Assembly (NCBI GenBank): GCA_963845485.1
Contig: CAWJSI010000014.1
Span: 1 to 64,000, forward strand
Direction of reading: 5' to 3'
DNA: 64,000 nucleotides
Origin: Bog-756 sp963845485
Lineage (GTDB): Bacteria > Actinomycetota > Acidimicrobiia > Acidimicrobiales > RAAP-2
Made by a program: the position numbers and the translations under genes. Of this stretch, positions 19,136 to 28,317 are shown piece after piece; positions within the stretch are counted from its first letter, which is position 1; every line of letters starts with the position of its first letter. The notes beneath the pieces were generated by a model that saw nothing but the letters and a program-made list of their open reading frames with translations, was not told where the DNA came from and did not search any database.

Positions 19136-19600
19136 TCACGTCGGGCTCTCGATGCGGCGGCGGAACCCGGCCACCGTCACCTCGACCACCCGGTCGTGCC
19201 CCCACTGGAGCACCGGTCTCCCGACTCGCGACGCCAGGCGCATGACGGGCTGGCGCACCTCGATGGTCCAGGCCACCCCCACGGTGGCCCCGGTGTCGCC
19301 ACGGGGGTGGATGCGCAGCTGGGCCTGGCCGACGAGGTCGCCACGCACCGAGGCGTCGATGGTGTGGGGCCGTTGGCACCGTTCCAACTCGACCTCGAGG
19401 CGCATGCGGTAGGGCAGGGGCGGGGTGACCACGCCGCGGAGGACCGAACCCTCGGCGAGCCCGTCGCCCTCCAGGCGGAACTCGCTCAGCCAGGGCCACC
19501 ACCCCTCGAACTGGTCGACCTCGCCCAACCGTTCCCACAACCGGTCCGGAGGCAGCCCGAACTCGAAGTCGCGCCGGTAGGTGAACACGGGTGCGGCCAC
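19136..19600 (-). CDS. SRPBCC (START-like) family protein
   Basis: Single-domain helix-grip protein of 154 residues. FTYRRDFEFGLPPDRLWERLGEVDQFEGWWPWLSEF is the typical first strand and helix, and the C-terminal long helix is VGRPVLQWGHDRVVEVTVAGF. Such proteins bind lipids, polyketides or other hydrophobic molecules. A frame upstream is open, but GTG 19600 is chosen because TACCCT lies 6 bases before it and the domain begins directly after. It is convergent with the UbiA-like gene and divergent from the phosphoribosyltransferase. Ligand unknown. Confidence 0.75.
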   Translation of the reverse strand: MAAPVFTYRRDFEFGLPPDRLWERLGEVDQFEGWWPWLSEFRLEGDGLAEGSVLRGVVTPPLPYRMRLEVELERCQRPHTIDASVRGDLVGQAQLRIHPRGDTGATVGVAWTIEVRQPVMRLASRVGRPVLQWGHDRVVEVTVAGFRRRIESPT

Positions 19601-19606
19601 GCTCCC

Positions 19607-19612
19607 AGGGTA
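19607..19612 (-). promoter_or_regulatory. Leaderless-type -10 box
   Basis: TACCCT lies 6 bases upstream of the GTG at 19600 on the minus strand, in the divergent gap to the phosphoribosyltransferase gene. Confidence 0.4.
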
Positions 19613-19691
19613 GGGCGCCTTCCCCCTGCGCTCCCCGTCGTCGCACGCGGCCCGGTTGCGCCGCGCCCGCACCCCGGTGAGAGTCTTGGCC

Positions 19692-20303
19692 ATGGCCACG
19701 CCACGCACCTACCGCACCCGGATCGGCACCCAGACGGTGGACCTGCCCCTCGTTCCGGTGGCCGACGACTGCACCATCGCCCTGCTCATCTGCGTCGATC
19801 TCGGCGTCCACTTCGCCGAGGTGGCCGGCCACGAGCTGGCCGAACGGCTCGGCCCCGCCCGGCCCGACCTGGTGGTGTCCGTCGCCACGATGGGCATCCC
19901 CCTCGCCATCGAGGTCAGCCGGTCCCTCGGCCTCGACGACTACCTCATCGTGCACAAGACGCCCAAGATCCACCTGGGCGAGTCCCTGGCCGAGCCGGTG
20001 CGGTCGATCACGACCGACCACCCACAGATGCTCAGGATGGACCCAGCCCGGGCCGGGGTGGTCCGGGGAATGCGGGTGGCCGTGGTGGACGACGTCATCT
20101 CCACCGGCGCCTCCACCGCTGCCGCCCTCGCCCTCGTCCGACGGGCCGAGGGTGAGCCGGTGGCGGTGGGGGTGCTCATGACAGAGGGGCAGGCGTGGCG
20201 CGGCGCCCTCGGACCTGACGCAGACCTGGTGGTGAGCCTGGGCTCGGTCCCCCTGTTCCGGCCCGATCCGGACGGTGAGGGCCTGTCCGAGGAGTGGGGA
20301 TGA
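19692..20303 (+). CDS. Type I phosphoribosyltransferase
   Basis: Protein of 203 residues with the PRPP-binding motif VVDDVISTGAST (131-142), which is the acidic pair and phosphate loop of the family. The flexible-loop region (DYLIVHKTPKIHLGESL) resembles adenine and xanthine phosphoribosyltransferases. The N-terminal strand pattern VDLPLVPVADDCTIALL is unusual for a plain Apt. The stop is an ATGA overlap with an 11-codon ORF (20300-20335) that ends 7 bases before the DUF35 gene, so the two may be translated in succession. Its base specificity cannot be decided. It may be a salvage enzyme unrelated to the lipid genes that follow. Confidence 0.75.
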   Translation: MATPRTYRTRIGTQTVDLPLVPVADDCTIALLICVDLGVHFAEVAGHELAERLGPARPDLVVSVATMGIPLAIEVSRSLGLDDYLIVHKTPKIHLGESLAEPVRSITTDHPQMLRMDPARAGVVRGMRVAVVDDVISTGASTAAALALVRRAEGEPVAVGVLMTEGQAWRGALGPDADLVVSLGSVPLFRPDPDGEGLSEEWG

Positions 20304-20342
20304 GCGAGGACAGTCAGCGCCCGGGTGTGCGATAGTCCAGAC

Positions 20343-20732
20343 GTGTCGCCCGCTCCCATCGACCCCGGCGTCCTCCGCGTGGACGAGGACGGCGTCACCC
20401 TGCTCGGGGGGTGGTCGCCGACCAGCGGCCTCCGCCACTTCCCCCCCAGCCCGGTGTGCCCGTTCACCGGCGCCGACGACGTCGAGCCCGTCGATCTGCC
20501 CCGCGGCGGCACCGTGTGGCTGCACACCACCGTCACCGTCGCCCCTCCGGGGTACTCGGGACCCGTCCCCTACGGCCTGGGCGTGGTGGAGCTCGACGGC
20601 GACCCCCTCCTGCGGGTGGTGACCCGGCTTCGCGGTGAGGACCTGGTCCGCGGCACCCCCGTCGTCCTGGGTGCCGACGAGGTGCCCGGTCCCGACGGGG
20701 AGCCGGCGATCACCTGGGTGTTCCATCCATGA
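20343..20732 (+). CDS. DUF35 OB-fold protein with degenerate zinc ribbon
   Basis: Small partner protein of 129 residues of the family that pairs with thiolase-like enzymes (ChsH2/Ltp-type complexes). The OB-fold is typical: GGTVWLHTTVTVAPPGYSGPVPYGLGVVELDG. The N-terminal zinc ribbon normally has four Cys; here the first pair is replaced (GWSPTSG) and only one Cys remains in VCPFTG, so zinc is probably not bound. The start is GTG 20343, with GATAGT 6 bases upstream. The last four bases overlap the thiolase-like gene (ATGA), so the two are made together, as expected for a complex. Confidence 0.8.
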   Translation: MSPAPIDPGVLRVDEDGVTLLGGWSPTSGLRHFPPSPVCPFTGADDVEPVDLPRGGTVWLHTTVTVAPPGYSGPVPYGLGVVELDGDPLLRVVTRLRGEDLVRGTPVVLGADEVPGPDGEPAITWVFHP

Positions 20733-21860
20733 ACGACGTACGGATCACCGGGGTCGGCCTCCACCCCTTCGGACGGTTCGGAGACGAGACGGGCACGACC
20801 ATGGGGGTGACGGCGGTACGAGCAGCGTTGGCCGAGGCCGGGATCGGTGCCGGTGACATCCAGGCGGCCTTCTGCGGCACCGCCTACGGCGGGGTGGCGG
20901 CCGGACACCGCGTCCTCTCCTCTCTGGCCGGCACGGGGATCCCCATCTACGACGTCGAGGCCGGGTGCGCCTCGGGGGGCGCGGCCCTGCAGCTCGGTGC
21001 GGCGTCCATCGCCTCGGGACAGCACGACCGGGTGCTCGTCTTCGGCCTCGAGAAGATGCCGAAGGGGATCATCCGGTCGTCCTTCTTCGCGCCGTGGCAG
21101 GAGGCCGCCGGCCTCAGCCCGGCCCCGGCCTTCTTCGCCCTCCGGGCCCAACGGCTGCTCGTCGATGCCGGACTGACCGAGGACCACCTGGCCCAGGTGG
21201 TCGTGAAGAACCGCCGCCACGGCGTGGCCAATCCCGACGCCATGTTCCAAAAGGCCGTCACCGCCGAGGAGGTGCTGGCCTCGCGCATGATCTGCCCGCC
21301 CTTGCGGCTGTTCATGCTGTGCTCGCCGAACGAGGGGGCGGCCGCCGTGGTGCTCGAGCGCGCCGGAGGCCCGGGGAGCGTGCGGCTGGCCGGCATCTCC
21401 CTCCGCTCGCACCTGCCCGGGAGCGTGCTCGGTGAGGACTCGCCCCTGTGCGGGATCGACGACACCGACGTCACGCCACCGACGACGCTCGCCGCTGAGG
21501 ACGCCTATGCGGAGGCCGGACTGGGCCCCGCCGACGTCGACGTGGTGGAGTGCCAGGACACCGACGCCGCCCGCGAACTGCTGGCCTGGGCCGAGCTCGG
21601 GCTGTGCCGTCCCGGGGAGCAGGCCGCCATGCTGGCCGCGGGGGACGCGTTGGTGGGGGGCCGGATCCCGATCAACCCGTCGGGTGGGCTGCTGTCCAAG
21701 GGCGAGCCTCTCGGGGCCTCGGCCCTCGGCCAGGTGGTGGAGATCGTCCGCCAGCTTGCGAGGCACGGCCGGCCCCCGCCAGGTGTCCGGGGCCAGGGTC
21801 GGACTGGCCCATGTCATCGGACGCGGCGCCAACGCCTGCGTCACCGTCCTGGTGGCCTGA
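20729..21860 (+). CDS. Thiolase-like (SCP-x/Ltp type) protein, one frame break
   Basis: Protein of about 376 residues of the non-decarboxylating thiolase fold. The acyl-accepting Cys is in EAGCASGGAA (Cys80). The motif that normally reads GHPxGATG is here KGEPLGASALGQ, so the catalytic His is replaced by Glu. The end should read QLRGTAGPRQVSGARVGLAH, then ACVTVLVA, but it is in another frame after an extra base at about 21754-21757; the span has remainder one. Because of this break the written frame runs on into the next gene and looks like a fusion. Overlaps couple it on both sides (ATGA and TGATG). With DUF35, retro-aldol or thiolytic cleavage of a CoA ester is plausible but inferred. Confidence 0.8.
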
Positions 21861-23035
21861 TGGCAACCGCCCGTCCCCCGGCAAAGGACCTGACCGTCCT
21901 GGCCGTGCCCTTCTACTTCGGGGCCATGGCCGTCGAGTACGTCTGGCTGCGGCGGCGGGCCGACCGGCTGGGTCCGTCAGCCGGGCAGTACGAACGTCGC
22001 GACACGGTGGCCAGTCTGGCCATGGGCACGGCCAGCCTCGTCGCCCCGTTCGTCGTCCCCCAGCTGCTCCGCCCCTTCCGTCTCGGACATGGACGCAACG
22101 GCCGGGTGGTGGTGGGCCTGGTGGCCGGAGCGGCCGTGGCCACCACGGTGGCCGACCGGGTCAGGCGGTCGTCTCGTCCCGGGCGCTCCTCAGGTGACGG
22201 CCGGGCCGAGGAGCTCGACGGCTCGGGCAGCGGGCCACCCGAGCTCTCGGCGGTGGCCGATCGGGCCTCCCGGATCGCCGCCGTCGGAGGCGTGGCCACC
22301 GTGGCCCTGGCCGGACTGGCCGCTGCGGCCACCTGGACCGAGCGCACCTCGCCCCAGCGGCTGTGGCGACGTCGGCGCTTCGTGCCCGACTTCGGACGCG
22401 GTCCAGCCGCGGTAGCCCTCGCCGTCCTCGGGTGGGACTTCATCTACTACTGGAACCACCGGCTGATGCACGAGAGCCGCCACCTCTGGGCCATCCATGT
22501 GGTCCACCACTCGAGCGAGCGCTACAACCTCTCGACCGCCCTGCGCCAACCGGTGGCCGACACCCTCGGCACCTCGGTGCCCTACGGGCTGCTGTGCCTC
22601 GCCGGGCTCTCCCCCGAGCTCGTGGCGACAGCCCGGGGCGTCAACCTGCTCTACCAGTTCTGGATCCACACCGAGACCATCGGCCGGCTGGGGAGACCCG
22701 AGGCCGTACTCAACACGCCCTCCCACCACCGGGTGCACCACGGGTCGAACCCCCGGTACCTGGACCGCAACCACGGCAGCATCCTGATCGTCTGGGACCG
22801 GTTGTTCGGCACCTTCGAGCCCGAGGGTGAGCCCGTCGTCTACGGCCTCACGAAAGACATCAAGACCTTCAACCCCGGCCGCATCGCCACCCACGAGGTG
22901 GTCGCCATGGTGCGCGACGTGGCCCGGTCCGACGGCTGGGTGGAGCGCCTGTCCCATGTGGTGCGGGGCCCAGGATGGGGGACGGCACCGGCCGGACCGA
23001 CCCCGGCAGTCGGTCCCTCCCTCGAGGCGGCCTGA
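21860..23035 (+). CDS. Sterol desaturase / fatty acid hydroxylase family protein
   Basis: Integral membrane di-iron oxygenase of 391 residues. The three His clusters are NHRLMH (near 199), HVVHH (near 213) and HHRVHH (near 289), with HTETIG between. Several helices flank them, and a polar Ser/Gly/Arg-rich insert (about 108-130) separates the first helices from the catalytic part. The start ATG 21860 shares its A with the TGA of the thiolase-like gene, so co-translation is likely. Family members hydroxylate or desaturate sterols, carotenoids, fatty acids or alkylglycerols. The coupling to a DUF35/thiolase pair suggests a lipid or steroid-like side chain, as inference. Confidence 0.85.
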   Translation: MATARPPAKDLTVLAVPFYFGAMAVEYVWLRRRADRLGPSAGQYERRDTVASLAMGTASLVAPFVVPQLLRPFRLGHGRNGRVVVGLVAGAAVATTVADRVRRSSRPGRSSGDGRAEELDGSGSGPPELSAVADRASRIAAVGGVATVALAGLAAAATWTERTSPQRLWRRRRFVPDFGRGPAAVALAVLGWDFIYYWNHRLMHESRHLWAIHVVHHSSERYNLSTALRQPVADTLGTSVPYGLLCLAGLSPELVATARGVNLLYQFWIHTETIGRLGRPEAVLNTPSHHRVHHGSNPRYLDRNHGSILIVWDRLFGTFEPEGEPVVYGLTKDIKTFNPGRIATHEVVAMVRDVARSDGWVERLSHVVRGPGWGTAPAGPTPAVGPSLEAA

Positions 23036-23063
23036 CCCACACCGGTCCCGACCGGACCTGTGA

Positions 23064-23570
23064 TCAGGCGGCCGGTTCGCCCTTCGCCTTGGCCTGCTTC
23101 TCGTGGAGGCGCTTCAGCGAGTGGACGATGGAGGCCTCGATGAGCTTGTCGTTGTCCTTGGAGATGAAGTGGTGCACCCGCTTCTCGAAGAGTGCCCGCA
23201 TGATCGGGTTGAACACCTCGTAGGTCTCCTGGAAGTAGACCCGGGTCTTGCCCTCACCCAGGTCCTCCAGGCGGGTGAGGCCCGACGCCTTCGACCACAG
23301 CGGCTTTCCGATGGCGTCGTAGCGCCAGGAGATAGGCCGCTTGGCCTCGGTGATCCACTCCCACGACTGGGCCCGCCCCTTGGACAGGAGGTACTTGGGG
23401 ACCGGAAAGTAGCAGTGCCGCACCAGTCCGTTCCCCTCCTCGTCGCCGGGATGGTAGATCTCGATCTTGACGGTGTCGGTCTCGACGCCGACTCGGGTCC
23501 GCTTCCAGATCACGTCCCACACCTCTTCGGGTGTCCCGTCGACGACGAAGTCGAAGTTGTGTACCTGCAC
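23064..23570 (-). CDS. SRPBCC family protein
   Basis: Protein of 168 residues with the helix-grip pattern: VDGTPEEVWDVIWKRTRVG, ISWRYDAIGKPLWSKASG and a C-terminal long helix MRALFEKRVHHFISKDNDKL that continues in a basic tail (KRLHEKQAKAKGE). The pattern KTRVYFQETYEVFNP is typical of START-like proteins. The start GTG 23570 has AGGAG 9-13 bases upstream. It is convergent with the sterol-desaturase-like gene and follows the acyl-CoA ligase by 98 bp on the same strand. The hydrophobic cavity could hold an intermediate of the ligase pathway, which is speculation from position. Confidence 0.75.
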   Translation of the reverse strand: MQVHNFDFVVDGTPEEVWDVIWKRTRVGVETDTVKIEIYHPGDEEGNGLVRHCYFPVPKYLLSKGRAQSWEWITEAKRPISWRYDAIGKPLWSKASGLTRLEDLGEGKTRVYFQETYEVFNPIMRALFEKRVHHFISKDNDKLIEASIVHSLKRLHEKQAKAKGEPAA

Positions 23571-23668
23571 GTCACTGTCTCCTGTCTGTGTGAACTGCTT
23601 CGGTCCGGCAGTGTGCCGGCCTGTCTTGTCGTCCTCGGGCGGCCTGCTCCTCGGGTGGCCCGTCGTCC

Positions 23669-25235
23669 TCAGGTGGGTGGGGTCGGGGTCAGGCCATCCC
23701 CGACCGTCGGGGTGGAGGTCAGCTGGGCCTTGACCACCTTTCCGCCGGCATTCCTCGGAAGGGCGGCCACCACGTGGACCTGTCGGGGCACCTTGTAGTC
23801 GGCCAGCCGCCCCTTGACGAAGGTCACCAGCTCGTCGACGGTCGGTCCGTCGGGCTCCAGCACCACATAGGCGGCCACGTCCTCGCCCAGTACGTCGTGG
23901 GCCACCCCGACCACCGCAGCCTCGACGACACCCGGGTGAGCCTGCAGGGCGGCCTCGACGTCGTCGGCGTAGATGTTCATGCCCCCGCGCACGATCATCT
24001 CCTTCTTTCGGCCCACGATGTAGAGGTACCCGTCGGCATCGAGTGACCCGAGGTCGCCGGTGTGGAGCCACCCGCCCTCCCACTGCCGGGCCGTGGCCTC
24101 AGGGTCCTTGTAGTACTCGCGGTGGCCGTCCGGGTTGCGGGTGAGGACCTCGCCGACCTCACCGATGGGGAGCGTCGCCCCGTCGTCGCCCACGATCCGG
24201 ACCTCGACCGGCGGGGTCGGCCGGCCCACGGCCCCGGGGCGGGTCCTGGCCGCCTCGGGGTCCATGGTGAAGGTGGCGTGGCCCCCCTCGGTCATGCCGT
24301 AGCTGTTGAGCACGGCGGCCCGCGGCAGCACGGCCTGCAGGCGGAGGAGCGTGTCCGGCGCCAGGGGGGCGCTGCCCAAGACGAGCAGGCGGAGACTGGT
24401 CAGGTCGGCCGAGTCGAAGTCGGGGTGGTGGATGAGGAGCTGGGCCATGGCCGGCACCACGAAGGCGGAGACCGGTCGCTCCCGCGCCACGACCTCGAGC
24501 CACCGCCCGGCGTCGAAGGCGGGCAGGTACTGCACGGTCATCCCCGCCTTCATGGGATTGTGGATGAACCCGAGCCCGGCGAAGGTGAACACGGGCGACG
24601 CGGTCAGCCAGGCCGTCCCCTGCCACTCGGGGAGCCCGTTGGGCACGCGGGCCACCTGGTCGTGGCGGACGGCCACCCCCTTCGGGCGTCCGGTCGTCCC
24701 CGACGTGTACATGATGTCGGCGAGGTCGGATCCGAGCAACGGCGCCTGGACGGCCGAATCGTCGTCGGCCAGTACCTCGTCGATGGGGATGGCCCCCTCG
24801 ATGCCCGGGGGACCGACGGTGACCACCACCCCGAGCGAGGGAAGGATGCCGGCGAGGGGTCCCACCGTCTCCCCGTAGGTGCCGCTGGCCACCACGGCCA
24901 CTCGGCTCGGCGTGTTCGAGGATGCCCCGGACCTCGGGCGGGGACAGTCGGTTGTTGAGGGGGACGGCCACGGCGCCGAGCTTGTGGACGGCGCTGTAGG
25001 CGACGATCCACTCCAGGATGTCCTCGGCCCGCATGAGGATGGCCACCCGGTCGCCCGCGGCAACGCCCCGGGCGGCCAGCCCGCGGGCCAGGCGGTTCGA
25101 CCGGTGCTCCCACTGGGCGAAGGTGATCGAGGTGTCGTCCCCGAGATTCCGGTAGGCGGTCTCGTTCGGATAGGCACCGGCCATGGTGCGGAGCTGATCG
25201 GTGAGCAACCCGGTCACGGTGGACTCCACGGACAC
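23669..25235 (-). CDS. Acyl-CoA ligase (AMP-binding), one frame break
   Basis: ATP-dependent ligase of about 521 residues that activates a carboxylic acid as CoA thioester. The adenylate loop MYTSGTTGRPKGVA, the A5 motif YGMTEGGHAT, and GWLHTGDLGSLDADGYL, RKKEMIVRGGMNIYADDVE and the C-terminal catalytic Lys in LPRNAGGKVVK are all present. The first 110 residues (ITFAQWEHRSNRLARGLAARG, PLNNRLSPPEV) lie in another frame, with a break near 24898-24908; the span has remainder one. The start GTG at 25235 is 5 bp after the amidohydrolase stop, so they are one operon. The substrate is probably the product or precursor of that amidohydrolase (inference). Confidence 0.87.
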
Positions 25236-25240
25236 ACGGC

Positions 25241-26611
25241 TCAGGACGGTGCGCCTGCCGCCGACGCGAGGGGCACGGGCCGGGCCAGGCTCCAGCTGAA
25301 GGTCTTCGGGATCTCCTCCATGGTCACCGTGGTCGAGAGGTCGGCCACGGTCGGGCCCACCCGGTCGGCCACCTTCTGGAGCAGGTCGCCGTCGAAGCCG
25401 AAGACCCGTACGGCGTTGGCCCCGAGTATCCGGCGCAGATCCTGTTCGGGCATCCCCCCGAACACCTGGCGCAGGATCAGCCGGTGGACCGGGGCCGCTC
25501 CTTCCAGGTGGGGATAGTCCGCCCCCCACATCAGCCGGTCGACGCCGATCTCCTCGCGCATCTCGGCTTCGCCCCGGTTCATCAGCGAGCCCCCGAGGAA
25601 CACGTGGCGGTCGACGTACTCGGCCGGCCGCATCTTCAGATACGAGCGCACCGGCGCCCCGCCGTGGGTGTCGAAGAAGGACTCCATGTCCCGGACGAGG
25701 GAGGGCAGCCACTGCACCCCGTTCTCGGTGACCACCACCTTCAAGTTGGGATGGCGGTCGAACACACCGCCGAAGATGAGGAACCACAGCGGGCGCCGGG
25801 TGAAGACGAACACCTCGTAGAGCCCGAGGAACCCGGCGTGTTTCTCGTCGTAGAGCTGGCGGGCGTCGGTCGCCGTTCCCGAGGCGCCGGTGTGCAGGTT
25901 GACCACGATGTCGTGGTCCTCGCACGCGCTCCACAGCGGCTCGTAGTAGTCGTCGGCGTAGCCGGGCATGCCGTTGCGCAGGGACATGGCCGGCAGCATG
26001 ATGCCCCCGTGGATCCCGTGCTCACGAGCCCAGGCCACCTCGGCCACGGCCAGGTCCATGTCGTGGAGGTCGATGGGGATGCACCCGGTCCGGCGGCCCG
26101 GGGCGGCCGCGCAGAACTCGGCCAGCCACCGGTTGTAGGCGTGCAGGGCCGGCCACACCACCTCGAGGTTCTTCGACGAGTGGCCGCCGAGGTACATGGC
26201 CGGCGACAGTCCACCGGCCAGCACCGGGCCCGGGAAGACGACCTCGGCGTGGATGCCCTGCTCTTCGAGGTAGGCGAGGCGCCGGCCCTCGGCGTCGGAG
26301 GGGAAGACCCACTCCTCGCTGTAGTTGGCCAGCCACTCGACCGCCGCCTCGGTGTCGACGCCCATGCCGGCCAGGCGGCGGGTGGCCACGGCCCGCACGG
26401 CGTCGGCGTCGTCGATCTCGCCGGGGTCCACCCCACCGAACATGGGGATGGCCACGGCCGAGAGGTCACCGAAGGCCGCTACCGCCTCGCGGTGGGCCGG
26501 GTCGACATAGGAGAGGTACTGATCGAGGGTGTCCGGGGCGGCGTGGGCGTCGGCCGACACCACCACGTACGGCCGTCCGTCGGCGTGTGCGTCCCGGTCG
26601 GTTGCTCCCAT
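25241..26611 (-). CDS. Amidohydrolase-2 family (PF04909) metal-dependent enzyme
   Basis: TIM-barrel hydrolase or decarboxylase of 456 residues. Metal-site elements include VVSADAHAAP at the start, VVNLHTGASG with a His, VVTENGVQWLP and the terminal LMWGADYPHLEG with the barrel Asp. Members of this group decarboxylate aromatic acids or cleave C-C and amide bonds. The start ATG 26611 has GGGAGG 8 bases upstream. The gene is followed by the acyl-CoA ligase with a 5 bp gap. It is divergent from a small NTF2-like gene. A second, distant member of the same family lies at 32701, suggesting related catabolic steps. Confidence 0.85.
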   Translation of the reverse strand: MGATDRDAHADGRPYVVVSADAHAAPDTLDQYLSYVDPAHREAVAAFGDLSAVAIPMFGGVDPGEIDDADAVRAVATRRLAGMGVDTEAAVEWLANYSEEWVFPSDAEGRRLAYLEEQGIHAEVVFPGPVLAGGLSPAMYLGGHSSKNLEVVWPALHAYNRWLAEFCAAAPGRRTGCIPIDLHDMDLAVAEVAWAREHGIHGGIMLPAMSLRNGMPGYADDYYEPLWSACEDHDIVVNLHTGASGTATDARQLYDEKHAGFLGLYEVFVFTRRPLWFLIFGGVFDRHPNLKVVVTENGVQWLPSLVRDMESFFDTHGGAPVRSYLKMRPAEYVDRHVFLGGSLMNRGEAEMREEIGVDRLMWGADYPHLEGAAPVHRLILRQVFGGMPEQDLRRILGANAVRVFGFDGDLLQKVADRVGPTVADLSTTVTMEEIPKTFSWSLARPVPLASAAGAPS

Positions 26612-26722
26612 GCGACTCGCCTCCCCCGGCTGTCGTCCGCCCCCACTTCGGCGCCGTGGGCACCCTAGTGCGCACCGTTGCCCGACGCCCATCCGGCCCG
26701 GGCAGTTCGACGACCGACGCAG

Positions 26723-26728
26723 TACGGT
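26723..26728 (+). promoter_or_regulatory. Leaderless-type -10 box
   Basis: TACGGT lies exactly 7 bases upstream of the ATG at 26736. No ribosome binding site is visible. Confidence 0.45.
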
Positions 26729-26735
26729 CTTCGCC

Positions 26736-27110
26736 ATGGATTGGAACGACTGGGCCAAGCGCCTCGAGTACGCCCTCGGACCCGAGGGCGACTTCCCCTC
26801 GTTCTTCGCCCCCGGGGCGCTGTTCAGCGACCCGGTCAACGAGCCCACGCCCGACCTGGCGGCCATCGAGGAGATGACCAAGGCGTCGTTCCCCGACTGG
26901 CGCCAGGAGATCTTCTGGGTGCACGGGGACGAGCGCGGTGGGGCGTTCGAGTGGATCGGCCGGGGGACCCTCGGCGGCACCATCCCCATCGAGATCCACG
27001 GTTCGACGGTGGTCGACGTGGATGCCGACGGTCTGGTCACCCGGTGGCGGGACTACTTCGACCTCCACCAGATCGACGAGCAGGTCGCCGCCCACACCGC
27101 CGCCGGGTGA
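26736..27110 (+). CDS. NTF2/SnoaL-like small protein
   Basis: Protein of 124 residues with the cone-shaped NTF2-like fold: an N-terminal helix (WNDWAKRLEYALG), FFAPGALFSDPVNEPTP, and paired strands ending in GTIPIEIHGSTVVDVDADGLVTRWRDYFDLHQI. The last motif (rW.dYfD...i) is characteristic of SnoaL-like polyketide cyclases and limonene-epoxide-hydrolase relatives. A -10 box supports the start. It is divergent from the amidohydrolase, so it could act on the same molecule. No catalytic pair can be assigned. Confidence 0.75.
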   Translation: MDWNDWAKRLEYALGPEGDFPSFFAPGALFSDPVNEPTPDLAAIEEMTKASFPDWRQEIFWVHGDERGGAFEWIGRGTLGGTIPIEIHGSTVVDVDADGLVTRWRDYFDLHQIDEQVAAHTAAG

Positions 27111-27138
27111 GGCCGCGGCCCGGGCCGGTGCCGCCCGC

Positions 27139-28317
27139 TCAGGCCAGCGTCTCGGTGGGGACCCCGAAGTACTCCTGGTAGGGGGCGGCCCGCTTGCGCA
27201 GGGTGGCCTCGTCGAGACCGGTGTCGGCCCAGGCGTAGCGGGTCCCACCTCCCCCGCCGTCGCCGGGATGGGTGGCGAGGAAGTCGCGCATGCGCTGCTC
27301 GGCCTCGACGGTCAGGGCCACCCCCAACTGGTCGTAGACGGCACCGATGGTGGCGAACGGGTCGTCCATGAACGCGGCGAACTGGACGTCGATGACCTGT
27401 CCGGCGGGAAGGGTGCCGTCGGTGCGGGCCTCGAGGGACCGTTCGAGGCCGAGAAAGATGTCCTCGGTGTACTGGGCGGCGGCCCGGGCGACGGAGCTGT
27501 GGTCGCTGGCCATGCGTCGGAGATGGGCCACGAGGGCGCTGATCGAGGTGATGACCTTGAGCGGGTCACGGTGGGTCTGGATGACCACGGCGTCGGGGTA
27601 CTCGGCCATGAGGGCGGCCAGGTGCCAGAGATGGGCGGGCGATTTGATCAGCCACCGGTCGGCGGCGTGCTCGGACTGCAGGTGCTGCAGATAGATCCGG
27701 TGCCACCGGTAGAGCGGGGCCGGGTCGGCTTCGTAGAGGAGCCAGTGCTCGTAGCCGGGCACGTCGTACTGGGTCTGGAACATCATCGAGCGGAACTCGC
27801 TGGCGGTGATGCGGGCGCACTCCTGGGCCAGCCGGGCCCCCAGCGGATGGAAGTCGCTGAACCCCGGGATGATCTGGTCGGCCATGCCCGCCATGAGCTC
27901 GGACTCCTCGATGCGAGGGTCGGTGTCGTAGGTGGCCGTGGTCGGTGGCGGCACCGGGAAGTCCACCTCCCAGGTCAGCGGGGCCCGGTGGGCGGGGTCC
28001 TGGGCCAGGAGGTCGAACAAGATGGTGGTCCCCGTCCGGGGTTGGCCGCAGATGACCAGGGGACGGCGCACCTGGCCTTGGGCCACGGCCGGATGCTTGG
28101 CCCGCCAGTCGAGGATGCGCAGGCGGTTGGTCAAATAGGCGGTGAACTCGGACTGGACGATGGTCACGCCGAGCTCGTTGAGGCGGGCCGACCGGTCGAG
28201 GTCCTCCAACATCCGGTCGAGGCCCTCCTCCCAGGTGGGCTCGCCCAGGTCCTCGAGACCGGTGGCCTCGGTGGCCGCGGCCACGAGGTCCTGGCGGGTG
28301 AAGGGGAGCGCGGTCAC
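27139..28317 (-). CDS. Sulfotransferase-family protein
   Basis: Protein of 392 residues similar to PAPS-dependent sulfotransferases common in actinobacteria. The 5'-phosphosulfate loop is LVICGQPRTGTTILFDLLAQD, and the 3'-phosphate part appears as VVIQTHRDPLKVITS. A substrate segment (DRWLIKSPAHLWHLAAL) contains the Lys and His typical of the family. The start GTG 28317 overlaps the stop of the DUF1214-like gene as GTGA, implying coupled translation. It is the last gene of a four-gene leftward unit from 30940. The acceptor could be a lipid or sterol alcohol, judged only from neighbours. Confidence 0.82.
   Translation of the reverse strand: MTALPFTRQDLVAAATEATGLEDLGEPTWEEGLDRMLEDLDRSARLNELGVTIVQSEFTAYLTNRLRILDWRAKHPAVAQGQVRRPLVICGQPRTGTTILFDLLAQDPAHRAPLTWEVDFPVPPPTTATYDTDPRIEESELMAGMADQIIPGFSDFHPLGARLAQECARITASEFRSMMFQTQYDVPGYEHWLLYEADPAPLYRWHRIYLQHLQSEHAADRWLIKSPAHLWHLAALMAEYPDAVVIQTHRDPLKVITSISALVAHLRRMASDHSSVARAAAQYTEDIFLGLERSLEARTDGTLPAGQVIDVQFAAFMDDPFATIGAVYDQLGVALTVEAEQRMRDFLATHPGDGGGGGTRYAWADTGLDEATLRKRAAPYQEYFGVPTETLA

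Noticed and set aside
20729..23035. Apparent 768-residue fusion of a thiolase and a sterol desaturase
   Set aside because: The thiolase C-terminus is in another frame and ends at 21860, where a proper ATG starts the desaturase. The long frame exists only because of the frame break near 21755.
24159..25934. 591-codon frame opposite in phase across ligase and amidohydrolase
   Set aside because: Only its part from 25235 to about 24900 is real, as the N-terminus of the ligase; the rest is a shadow frame.
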